From Kalaharituber pfeilii (Eukaryota; Ascomycota; Pezizomycetes; Pezizales; Pezizaceae), in assembly GCA_015179045.1 (NCBI GenBank), contig WHUZ01000038.1, forward strand, positions 496,001 through 560,000: DNA of 64,000 nucleotides, given 5' to 3'. Numbering within the stretch: position 1 is the first letter of the stretch; the number at the start of each line of letters is the position of its first letter. The position numbers and the translations under genes were made by a program. A model generated the notes under the pieces. The model did not search any database. It was not told the DNA's origin and saw only the letters and a program-made list of their open reading frames with translations. Below are positions 44,881 through 54,153 of the stretch, piece by piece.

Positions 44881-45299
44881 AACATATCGTATAGGTCACT
44901 ACGCAGACTAGGCAATAGGGTCGCAACGCTAGCTGGCATCCTTGGGGGCAAGGGCCTCCGGCACTGGAAATTCAAGGTCGGCACAGCTGACAGCCCGGAA
45001 TGCCGGTGGTGCGACGAGGCCGAAGAAACGACCCATCACATATTGTCCCAATGTAGAGTCTGGAAGCAGAGATGCCCAAGAGGCGAGGATGGATTGTGCA
45101 GACCCTTGGATGACCAAGATGAAGGGGAGGACCTCCGGGGAGTGATGGAAATCTTGGAATGGGCGAGGGGTTAGTCCCAGGGACGGACGCGCGATGGATT
45201 TACTTCTAATTTTTCGTACTTGTACTTTGTTTTGATGTAACTAGACCTCGCCATAGCCCATAGGGCGGCATGCGAGTACTGATATAAAAAAAAAAAAAA
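44881..45299 (+). pseudogene. LINE ORF2 C-terminal fragment with type B tail
   Basis: Frame with CRWCDEAEETTHHILSQC (zinc-binding motif of LINE ORF2 C-termini) ending VMEILEWARG. A 3'UTR follows, then CTCGCCATAGCCC, ATA, GGGCGGCATGCGAG, TACTGATAT and 13 A. It is the most regular type B hairpin in the window and ties this hairpin type to a LINE. Confidence 0.75.
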
Positions 45300-45756
45300 T
45301 CTCGTGTCCAGCAGGCGACGAGTTTTTTCAAATGGAGTACATCTGCGCCATTGCTAGCAACACACACGTTTTTTTTTAATTTCCCATCCCACCCAGAGAG
45401 GATGTTTGTTTGCCGCGAACTCAAACAGACAGGAATTCACATCAACCTACCTGACACTTCCGATTCGTGCTAGCGGCTAGCTACCCTCCCAACTCCAATG
45501 TTTTCTTTTCTTTTTCCCCTTTTAAATTCGTTCTGTTACTTTCCGCTGCGAGAGTTTGCGAACCTTGTACAGGATCTGCTGGTCGTCCTCGCCTCTTAGT
45601 CTCGTACGCTGACTACTCGTCTCTCATTGCCGGAGTGTTTATAGATCGGGCCACTTTACCGGGTTTATTTAGGTACTATTGTGTCGCCAAGGGACGTGTC
45701 CAGCTGAGGGTAATTCGCGCCCCTTGAACCAATGACATGTTGCTTGGGAGCAACAA
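45300..45756. other. Intergenic stretch, nothing recognised
   Basis: No ORF with recognisable content. A short plus-strand ORF (45,467-45,727) has no motif. Confidence 0.4.
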
Positions 45757-46830
45757 TCAGTGGGGAGGTGATCGCGGGTGATAGACAGCTGTGTCAGGGG
45801 AAGCTCGGCCGGAGGATGCAAGGCAGCAAACTCGAATGTGGGTTTGGCTCATTCGTGAAAGTCTTTCGTCGGATTTTTGTGCCCATATGAAATCGTATTT
45901 CACCATACCAGGATCATGATTGTGCATTGAAATCAACAGATTTAGCACTGAATCCAGGGTGCGGTCCTCATAGGGTGAAAATGATTTGGGCAGCTCAGGT
46001 TCTGGAAGATAGATACTGAATTTGGAGACACGTCTCTTATATCGGTGCGACGGAGGATGTATCGAAGACATTGAGACAATCATGATGAACCAGTCTTTTT
46101 TTTTTTTTTTTTTTTTTTTTGGTTTGTCACGTGACCCCGCGTGCAGCTGTTCGCCATGGCAGATGATGAACCAGTCGACTAGAGTATTGTGCACATATTC
46201 CTTCCACCCTTCTACATCAGACTGGACGTTGCTGATATTGGATACGGTTGGTCGTGTGTAATCGCCCACCACCTGAACGGGGGACCCTCCCAGCGCGGAC
46301 GGTGTGCAGGCCAGTACACAATCGACATCACAAGTAGGAAGTCCGGTGTTCACAGACGATTGAGGCGTAAATGCACTAACTGCCGTGAATGTAAGGTTGA
46401 ATTGGGAGTAGGTGGGGACGGTCCTGTCGAGGTGTGCGGTGTTCCTAGTGAGTGGAGTGGTGATAGTAGAAACTAGGTGCTTTCATGAAGCTGCAGGAAC
46501 AGGAGCACCAAGGCTAGAAAAATATAACACAACGAGAGTGAGTTTACGAGAAAAGGATCGAAGAAAGAGCTGTTACGGGTAAGGAAACAGGGCGTTAATT
46601 TGCTGAATCGTGGGTTGGAACATGTGTTTGATAGAATAGTGGGAAATTTGCGATGCGGCGTAGCCCTGGCTCACGTACCTCACAAGGTGACTCTCTGCAC
46701 CGCCTCCACCAGCCCCCTTGAGGTAATAAATCAGCTTTAAATCCCCCATCGACTCCAGGACTCGACCCCTTGCCTTTTGCCTAAACCCTCCACCTCCCCT
46801 CTCCTGGGGACCACCCCCTCTTCACACCCC
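45757..46830 (-). pseudogene. Decayed spliced gene, unrecognised
   Basis: Upstream exon frame: RVLESMGDLKLIYYLKGAGG, AESHLVRYVSQGYAASQISH and YSIKHMFQPTIQQINALFPY. A likely 70-nt intron (GTAACA.., branch GTAAAC, TTTTTCTAG) ends at about 46,524. The second exon keeps frame with one TGA at about 46,487, then reads DRTVPTYSQFNLTFTAVSAF, CVLACTPSALGGSPVQVVGD and VQSDVEGWKEYVHNTLVDWF. After the hairpin insert it goes on to KFSIYLPEPELPKSFSPYED and stops at 45,757. Length, splice sites and composition look like a host gene broken by a stop and an insert. No family recognised. Confidence 0.45.
46096..46162 (-). mobile_element. Ultra-short hairpin retroposon, type A, 67 bp
   Basis: Perfect 14-bp target duplication ATGATGAACCAGTC at 46,082-46,095 and 46,163-46,176. 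Minus strand: CTGCCATGGCGAACAGCTGC, ACGCGGGGTCACGTGACA and poly(A). Interrupts the decayed gene; by chance the frame reads through it. Confidence 0.93.
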
Positions 46831-46869
46831 GATATCTCATCGATCCCTGGGCCAAAAAACATGATTCAA

Positions 46870-47050
46870 AAATGTAATCTAAAGTAATAGAGGCCCACAT
46901 GGCAAGCCATGTGGACCTATACTACCCCAGGCACGGTGGCATTAGGCTGGGTGTCCGAAGACACTTCGCGTCACCGTGTTGTTCCCAGTCAGCCTCTCAC
47001 TATATGCTGGGCGAATTACCGCTGCGCTAGTCACTAACGAGGTTGTGATT
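46870..47050 (-). mobile_element. Candidate tRNA-derived SINE
   Basis: The minus strand begins near GTTAGTGACTAGCGCAGCGG and TAATTC, which contains a good RNA polymerase III A-box (TAGCGCAGCGG). No convincing B-box follows at the usual distance. The 3' part has a strong 28-nt palindrome, GGTCCACATGGC..GCCATGTGGGCC. No poly(A) or target duplication confirmed. Tentative. Confidence 0.3.
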
Positions 47051-47757
47051 GTATGAGAAAATAAAGCGGGTCTAAACTGATAGGGGCGCGGGAGGGCTGG
47101 GGGGCAGCACTTGCGAGCGCAGCACCATTCCCCACCTTCCGCCAAACGCTCCCAAATGCTGAAGCCCTCCACCCCGCCCCTACCACCATCCGTCGCTGCC
47201 GATTTCTGCACATTTTACAGGCTATCACCACTTGCACACAAACCATGATCCACGAATCCTAATTCAACATCCGAAATCTTACCCCCCAACACGATAATGC
47301 ACATCATCATAATGCTGAACATGTCAGTTTCTCATCCCACACGACATTCCCCAAAGCTGTCCCCATCACCAGAAACACCACCACCCCCTATAAATACCCA
47401 CCTACGATCTTTTTATGCCTCTGAAAATCCTTTCATACCAGAATGCATTTTCGCCTTTCAAGAGGAGCACAAAGCGTAATAAAACAAGAACATGGTTAAT
47501 CGAGTATTAGTACTACCTGGATATACGTGTTTCTATCATAACTGCAACAATGACAAAGGAAAAGCAGCTTGATTTCAGGGCAAGAATGCATCCAATAATA
47601 AACCGTGCAGCTCACTGATCGTGGTGTTGCACTGCACGCAAGGCCAGCATTTTAGCCATTATCTCGTTAGCGGTGGATTCTGGCCCTAGCGCAAAGGGCT
47701 CCACGAATGGTTGAAAGGCCGGAAAAATTGCCTCCTCCCCGACCTCCACATCCCTCT
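47051..47757. other. Stretch left of LINE 2; 3' end of LINE unresolved
   Basis: Contains CCCCCTATAAATACCC at about 47,385, a plausible TATA box on the plus strand, with no gene recognised behind it. A minus-strand frame after the ORF2 stop (VEVGEEAIFPAFQPFVEPFA to about 47,615) may be the frameshifted ORF2 end. Confidence 0.35.
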
Positions 47758-50700
47758 CTACTCCCGAGCTACGTGTAACTCGATTCTGGTGCCCAACTCA
47801 TCTCCTACCGCCTCCTGTATCAACTTATCAATTAGACTTCCCTTCCCTATCCTACCTCGGTTTATATGACCCGGGACTGTTGCTATCCTAATAGCTGCTC
47901 TTCTCCGAAGCTTATCAATATATGCATCCGTCGGTATGACCCCCAGTGCTCCTACTGCTATCTTGAATGAGACGCTCATGGGTAACTGCAGCAGTACCCT
48001 AACCATCCGTGTGTGCTCTTTCCTCAATGTTTCCCGATCCTTTGTAGACTTGTATATTTCCGCCCCATAGGTGAGTGTTGGAAGTAGTATTATGTTAATC
48101 AGCTTAACTGTAATTTTTATCCCCAGCCGCCTCTCTCTTATAGTTTGTGCCATCTGCCATGTTCTAACCCATGCTTTTTTGACCCTCATACCTACTGTAT
48201 CTTGGTAATTCCCCATTATTGTATTTGGTGTTTTGACTCCGAGCCTCTCATATTCTCGCTTCTGACCACCTGCTGGAGCCTCATCCCCCCCTCCATACGT
48301 AACAGTATGCCGCTTTTCCTTTGGTAATACCAGCCCCCAGGTATCTTCAAACTCCTTAAGTGTATCTTCTATGAGCCCAAGAAAGTTATCCCACTGTTTG
48401 CCAGGTAATAGACCGGTAATACCTATAAACCCGTCATCCATATAGGCATCCGTGTCAACTTCTATTTGTTTGTTCTTGATTCTACAGTCGATTACTTGCT
48501 TCTGTTGCTCTGATAGATGTCCTATCTCTGCCTTCCTCTTAGACCCACCGAAGGACCCCTGCTTAGCCATATAGTTCCAGATCCTCTTCTCGAGACTCCG
48601 CCTCGCCATCCGTAATGCTACATCCATTACCAGGCACCATATAAGAGGTGACGCTGGCCCCCCTTGCGGTAACCCATTGACTATTACTGGCCTTCCCTCT
48701 CCTCCTGGCCCATCCCACTGTATCCAAGCAGTCCGTTCCATTGCCCTATCAATCACTGCATCTGCCCATTCCACCAACTCCGGATGTGCCATTAAGGCGT
48801 ACAGAACCTGTGCCCCTGACGTTCCTGAGAAGGCCGACTTGACGTCAAAGTAGATACCGAGCCTAGCGTGAGTATTGGAATGACACTCAGTCCTCTTAAC
48901 ACATGTACTCTTTCTTATAAAAATGCGCTCGTAGTCTGCATGCTTGATCAGCAGATCCACTGCCCCCTGTCCTGTGCGCGCCCCCAGTGTATGCTCGTAC
49001 CAGTGCACCTTTGCTTTCATACCTTCAACTAGGCCCATCTCATATAACTTCTCCAAAATGCCCATAACACCAACTGGTCGCCAGCTAGACAGTTCCCCGG
49101 CTGCTGTTCGTCCTGGTTTCATGATCATCTTGATTCTTATATCCCTTTTTCCGTCCCAGCTTTCATGCCCTTCCAATTTCTTCCTAAACACCTACCCTAG
49201 TAGCCGTTCCTTTGCCTCTGGCCCAGCTGCTTTCACCACTTTTGCCAGTGCCCGCTTATTCCAGCCATCGATCCTGCTGCCGCTTTGCTACTAAGCTTTC
49301 TCCATACCTTCTTCCATATCTCTGTCCAGTCCTGTGACTCTCTATTCATTCCCTGGTCGATATTCTCTGCCAGAGCTTGCCTGTACGTCACCTCCCCTGC
49401 TCCCAGAACCTCCATATTGCATGATGGGAAATTTGCCTGTACAATTCCCTCTATGACCTCCTCTGGAGTCAGACCTGGCGGTCCTGGGACTAAGCCAATA
49501 CGTCTTTTCCGCTTCTTCCCTGAGACTCGCTTCCATATCTCCCAAACCTTGTCCATCTCTCCCAATTCACCCCCCTCTAGCAGAACATCTTCTCTGCCCA
49601 ATACTTCGTCCAGATACGTATCTCTTGCTCTCCTCACTTTCCTTCGAAAGTCCTTCCGAAGCCTCCGTAGTACTTGCTCCTGGCTCTCCGCTTCATTACC
49701 AGTAGCTCTAACACGTGCCCTATCCGCCCGCCGGGTCTGTTGATGTAGCTCCCTACGCTGTCGCTCTAGCTCGTCATTCCACCATTCACTCTGTCCCCTT
49801 CTTGCCTCCTGTCTCTCGCCAAATACTCTAGTTCCCAAGACTTCCTCGCTCTCTTTGATCCCTACATTCTCCCCTAATGGTTGCTCCAATATCTCCCGCA
49901 TTCCAGCAATTGCTGTACGAAGACCCACTCCTGCCCCGGCCCCGGCCCTGGCCCTAGCCCCAGTATCTCCCTGATTTGAAGGTCCCTTATCTGCCCTCTT
50001 ACGCCTCCCTGATCTGCCCTCCCCCGTTACGACTGATCCTCCAAAGGGTGCCAATAATCCCACTACCAGCATCGCATGGTCCGAGCCAATCCACCACTTC
50101 TGTACCTTGCCCAGGGGTTGAGTACCCGCAATCATATCAATGGCCGAGTAGCTGGCCTTGTGCTGCGTCTTCTCCCGCATTGTAACTGGATCACCTCTGT
50201 TCACAGCTGCTCTAAGTCCCACTGCATCCATCCATCCTGTAATACTCTTAATAAGATCCTTATCATCCCAGGCCCGTTGAGGGAGGCTCCCCGCCCAGTA
50301 CTTGTGTTGAACATTCATATCCCCTGCAACCATAATTTGCTGTCCTCGATCCTTCGCCTCCTGACATAGTTTCTCCAGTCTCTCCATCCACCTGTTTTGC
50401 GTTTCCCTGCTCTGCCGTGGATGTCGGTACAGCCCAATTACTCGCCATTCCGCAATATCTAAAACAACCACATCGTCGATTCCTGCCTCCCGCTCAACTA
50501 CGCCTTGTGTCTCATATATCCACTTCGAAACCCAGATCGCTGTTTGCCCTTGCCTATAACCTACTGCCTGCTCGCCCTCACCTGCTCCGAAATTCCTTGG
50601 TACCTCGTTGATTATTCTCAGCTCAGCTTCCCCCCATGGCCCCATGGCTTCTGCATACTCCCAAACCTTTCTCACATTAAGCACCTTAACTGCTACCCCC

Positions 50701-50771
50701 CAGGGGGTACCTCGAGTACCCCCTCCCCCCTCCCCCCCCCCAAACCGGTATCTATCGGTTTCGGACATCAT
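47758..50771 (-). pseudogene. LINE 2 ORF2: APE endonuclease and RT (one break)
   Basis: Starts MMSETDRYRFGGGEGGG at 50,771. Endonuclease motifs are VAGDMNVQHKYW, SAIDMIAG and GSDHAMLVVGL. The frame breaks at about 49,200-49,240. RT motifs are AAGELSSWRPVGVMGILEKL, LGIYFDVKSAFSG, NGLPQGGPASPLIWC and DTDAYMDDGFIG, with a thumb region LTYGAEIY. It stops at 47,758 without an RNase H domain that I can see. It belongs to a different lineage from LINE 1, judging by LPQGGPASP versus VPQGSPLSP. Confidence 0.88.
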
Positions 50772-51865
50772 ATCCTGATGGGTCGCCCCCCGCGTCCCAC
50801 GCGCGTGAAGCCCTCATTGTCGACCTGACAGTATGCTGCATAATGCCCTTGTCGCCCACACCTGAAGCAGCATCCAGCCTGTTGCGCTTGGCCAGGCTGT
50901 CTCTGGATTCGGGGGTTTGTCCTCATCTGTCCCTGCCCCTACCGAGGGCAGTTCCTTGCTATGTGCCCCTGGCCCTGACACTTATAGCAGAAGGTCCTTT
51001 CTCGAACCTGCTGGCTTCCCATGGCTGGTCTCACTGGCTTGAACCTCATCCCCCCGCAGATGTATCCCATGGCATGGTTCTTCCCACATTTCGAGCATCC
51101 TTCAGATATGCTGGTGCGCTCCCTGGCAAAACGTTTCCAGTCTTTGCGCCTCACTCTGGCCTTGCTCACTCCGGTATCTCTCTTGCCTGTAGATTCTATC
51201 ATTAATAATTATTCCCCCCACTGCCATTTCCGCGGCATCTCTCTCATTAGAGAACTCTAGGACCACTGGCCTCTGCCCTCTTCCCTTTCCCATGGTACGT
51301 ACTACTGGTCTATGCGACCACGCAATGTCAGGGTAAGCACTTCTCAACCGCTCATCCAGCACTGCATCACTCTCAACACCTGTTCTATCCACCCTATGCA
51401 ATACGAGCCTCCAGACCGGTTTCTCCACAAAGATCGCTGTCCAGGTGATAGTTGTACGTTTAAGTTTCGCCACCAGCTCCTCCGCTGCTGTCTCCTTATC
51501 CTCCATCACCTCTGGGAGGCGCACCAGAATATATCTCTCCTTGGGGTCAACTGCAGACTGCTCCACCGCCCTAACATCATATTGCGCACCGCCCCCTACT
51601 CTTGCGAGTTCGTCCTTGACCTTCTTAACCGCCGCTGCCTTGTTCCTCTGCCACTCGACTGGCGAGAGGTTATCCAGCTGCCGTCTGACTGTAATTACTA
51701 CATCATTCTTGCCTACTGCCTCCTTCGGCTGCCATTGAACTGGCATAGGCCGGTGCCTGTTCCCAACCCCAATCTTTGGCCCTGTTGGAATATCGGTAGT
51801 GGCCGCCGCCCCCTCTGCTTCTGCTTCTGCCTGGTCTGCAGGCCCTTCTCCTCGCTGTGCCCCCG

Positions 51866-51866
51866 T

Positions 51867-51923
<57 letters not shown>

Positions 51924-51940
51924 CGCCTGTGCCTCTGCCC
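51866..51940. repeat. 6-bp repeat (TGTGCC)n coding for Ala-Gln
   Basis: About ten units of TGTGCC/TGCGCC. On the minus strand it encodes the AQAQ run of LINE 2 ORF1. Confidence 0.9.
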
Positions 51941-52159
51941 GTGCCTCAGCAAGCTCTTCCCCTCTTACCACCTGCGCCCAACTTTTAACTGTCGCTTGTT
52001 CCTTCTGCCTTTTCTTCTGTGCCTCCTCCTCCTTCTTCCTTTGCAGTAGCCTGTTTGCTACCTTCTGAGAGGCTAAACCCTGTGCGACATAGAGTTCCTC
52101 TACCATACTCTTGATATTCCGGAGGTCACGGCCCAAAGCCGCCTTTGCCATCAGGTCTT

Positions 52160-52221
52160 TTTTTTTTTTTTTTTTTTTTTAAATCACATAACCCCGCTTG
52201 TAGCACTAAGCCATGGCAGGG
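52160..52221 (-). mobile_element. Ultra-short hairpin retroposon, type A (LINE 1-like tail), 62 bp
   Basis: Perfect 15-bp target duplication TTGCCATCAGGTCTT at 52,145-52,159 and 52,222-52,236. Minus strand: ACCCTGCCATGGCTTAGTGC, TACAAGCGGGGTTATGTGAT and poly(A). It differs from the LINE 1 tail at 21,043 mainly in the loop, making LINE 1 relatives its likely mobiliser. In LINE 2 ORF1. Confidence 0.95.
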
Positions 52222-52334
52222 TTGCCATCAGGTCTTCATAGGTACTGTCGCCTTCCAAATCCTCCACCTTCTCCATATCCAATTGTTCCATACCGGGGTA
52301 AATGGGTGACCTGATTAGAGCTGCCAACCCTGCG

Positions 52335-52678
52335 TGTTAGAAACCATGAGCCGAACACACGCGAAACAGTCCGAGCGAAACAGTCCGAGCGAAACAGTCC
52401 GAGTGTGTAAAACATCCGAACATCCGCGATGGCCTAAGCACTCCGAACATCCGCGATGGCCTAAGCACTCCGAACATCCGCGATGGCCCAAACACTCCGG
52501 ACTGAGTATTCCATATTAGGCAGTCCAAATACTTAGCTGTTCTGTTCACTGGTTTTGTATGCAACTTCGTGTTATAGAGTTTTTGTATATATATGGGCTC
52601 TGGAAGCCCCGTTCTTGATTGATCATTAGAATCGAATACACACATCTCTGAGCCTATTCCTCTGTACTCCTTTTCACA
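52335..52678. mobile_element. Solo LTR (344 bp), family 2
   Basis: TGTTAG...TTCACA bounded by the 5-bp duplication CTGCG (52,330-52,334 and 52,679-52,683). It has internal tandem repeats GCGAAACAGTCCGA x3 and a 27-bp unit with ACATCCGCGATGG x3 in its upstream half, and TATATATATGGGC near 52,590. Left behind by LTR-LTR recombination. Orientation presumed plus from the TATA position. Confidence 0.88.
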
Positions 52679-53267
52679 CTGCGGTAGTCGCCTGTAGCGC
52701 ATCTAGGACCTTACTGCCCTGCTTTGGAGCCATCCCCTTGACTCTTCTGAAATTGTAGAGCATCACTCGGTGTAATGCCCTGTGTGCCCAATATAACGCT
52801 TCGGGAATATTGTGTCCTTCTATCTCGCTTCCCTTATCAAAACCCCAGAACTCCTCCCCTTGCCCGAGGCGGTGCTCAACCCCACTGGCATTCCCGGCTC
52901 CTGTCCCCTTGTCCCCATCCGAACTCATATCTTCTTCCAGGGTAAGGGGCTCAACACTGGGCCCCCCCCCTTCCTCCTCCTCCCCAGAGTCCGGTCCATT
53001 CGTATTCCCATTCCCAACCTGATTTAGCGCCTCCACGATCTGTCTCACTGCACTCTGCCTATGCATCTGCGCCGCTTCCGCTTCCACCGCCGTCCTAGAT
53101 CTCCTGATGGCGATGCCCACATCTCTAAGCTGCATGGCTGACTTGCTCCAGATCGTCTTCAGAAGGTCTTGCAAATTCCATAGTGGGGCATTCTCAACAA
53201 GTTGCCCTTCTCTAACCATAAGTTCCACCAGGGCCGCACTGGTTCCAGCGGCACGGGTCATCATACT

Positions 53268-53598
53268 TGTTGGAATGGTACATCCGTTGCATTTATGTTG
53301 CAGTTTCCTAAAATAGTAATTCACTCCGTTATCACTTGTTTCACTTGATTATTTCATGCATATGAACCATGTCTGGCGCTTATAGTGTTTCGGTTATTAT
53401 TAGCGTTGACTCACACACCTCTCGGTTGGATTATGTTTTCCTTTTCTGTCATGGTACTGAAGTCACGTTATATCTCACTTTCTGTGTATATAAGTTGGGC
53501 AATTCTGCCACTTCTTAATAGATCAGACTCAACGAGCTTGCCTTTCATTCCCTTCGTGAATACAAGCATTTACCAAAAAGACTCCGCTTATTTTGATA
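53268..53598 (+). mobile_element. Solo LTR (331 bp) of the Copia family
   Basis: TGTTGGAATGG...TTTTGATA with duplication ATACT at 53,263-53,267 and 53,599-53,603. It closely matches the 3' LTR at 13,378-13,709. It sits in LINE 2 ORF1; precise removal restores ...DIIGGLSMMTRAAG... in frame. Confidence 0.93.
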
Positions 53599-54093
53599 AT
53601 ACTAAGTCCTCCAATAATATCCTCCATTGTCTTCCTTTCTGCATCCGCGACCGCCTGCGCCTCTCGTTCCCAATTGGCCACATCGACCCGAATGACCGCC
53701 CCGAGACCGTCACGCATGACGACCTCGTCAGCCACCGCCACATTCCATTCGCCAAGAGCCTCCCACATTGCTGCTTGGCCGCCCTGCTGTAAAGTTGGTG
53801 ACCCCCAACGTCCTGCGTGAACGCTTCGTTCCCCGACGTTGAGACCTGGATCAATCGATTCGTCTCGATGAGTAGAGTAAAATGATCAGTATGCCGTATC
53901 CGAAAAGGCCAGGATCGTTGTGTTATACTGAGTTTGCTGGAGACTTTCGCAGCCTAGAGGGTCTTGGCATGAGACTACTCCATTAGCTCATTTGTGGGCG
54001 GTCTTGTTGGCGTTTTTTCGAAATGTAAATATCACTACAGTCACTATGGTCCTTCTGATCAGTACAGGCACTAGAATTGCTTGTATCACAATA

Positions 54094-54141
54094 GGGCGGC
54101 AAGCGATTAATGATATTAAAAAAAAAAAAAAAAAAAAAAAA
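54094..54141 (+). mobile_element. 5'-truncated type B retroposon, 48 bp
   Basis: Perfect 12-bp target duplication TGTATCACAATA at 54,082-54,093 and 54,142-54,153. Insert: GGGCGGCAAGCGATTAATGA, TATT and about 24 A. It begins inside the hairpin at the second strand of the inner stem. Confidence 0.92.
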
Positions 54142-54153
54142 TGTATCACAATA

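Larger units (their letters stand above)
42800..45299 (+). mobile_element. Chimeric retroelement: LINE ORF1, structured segment, LINE 3' ends
   Basis: Order: ORF1 N-terminal half (to about 43,670), a GC-rich hairpin-dense segment (about 43,680-44,712), the ORF1 end motif EWDRGRK with stop, a 3'UTR (GCGGGCACCACATGTA) and a type B hairpin cut after GCCCATAGGCCG. An ORF2 C-terminus, another 3'UTR, a complete type B hairpin and poly(A) at 45,299 follow. ORF1, 3'UTR and hairpin match the shorter element 63,069-63,821. It may be one template-switched unit or nested insertions; no target duplications were found. Confidence 0.6.
47758..53885 (-). mobile_element. LINE 2 (APE-type, CCHC ORF1), interrupted by three insertions
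   Basis: Minus strand: ORF1, then ORF2 with a 4-nt stop/start overlap (ATGA at 50,768-50,771). Two solo LTRs and one hairpin sit in ORF1. Removing each with one target duplication restores a continuous frame, so they are younger than the LINE. No hairpin plus poly(A) tail was found at its 3' end, and the 5' end is not delimited. Confidence 0.82.
50768..53885 (-). pseudogene. LINE 2 ORF1, gag-like, split by two solo LTRs and a hairpin
   Basis: First ATG of the long frame is at 53,768 (MWEALGEWNVAVADEVVMRD). Further on come an acidic region (DSGEEEEGGG), an A-Q repeat stretch, an RRM-like part (IVVRLPEV-like RYILVRLPEVMEDKETAAEE) and three cysteine motifs: CSKCGKNHAMGYIC, CYKCQGQGHIARNC and CCFRCGRQGHYAAYC. 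A frameshift lies at about 51,190 and a TAG at about 50,940. Stop TGA at 50,770-50,768 overlaps the ORF2 start. Confidence 0.82.

Noticed and set aside
46885..46915. Stand-alone inverted-repeat mini-element
   Set aside because: Only one palindrome with no flanking duplication; better treated as part of the candidate SINE.
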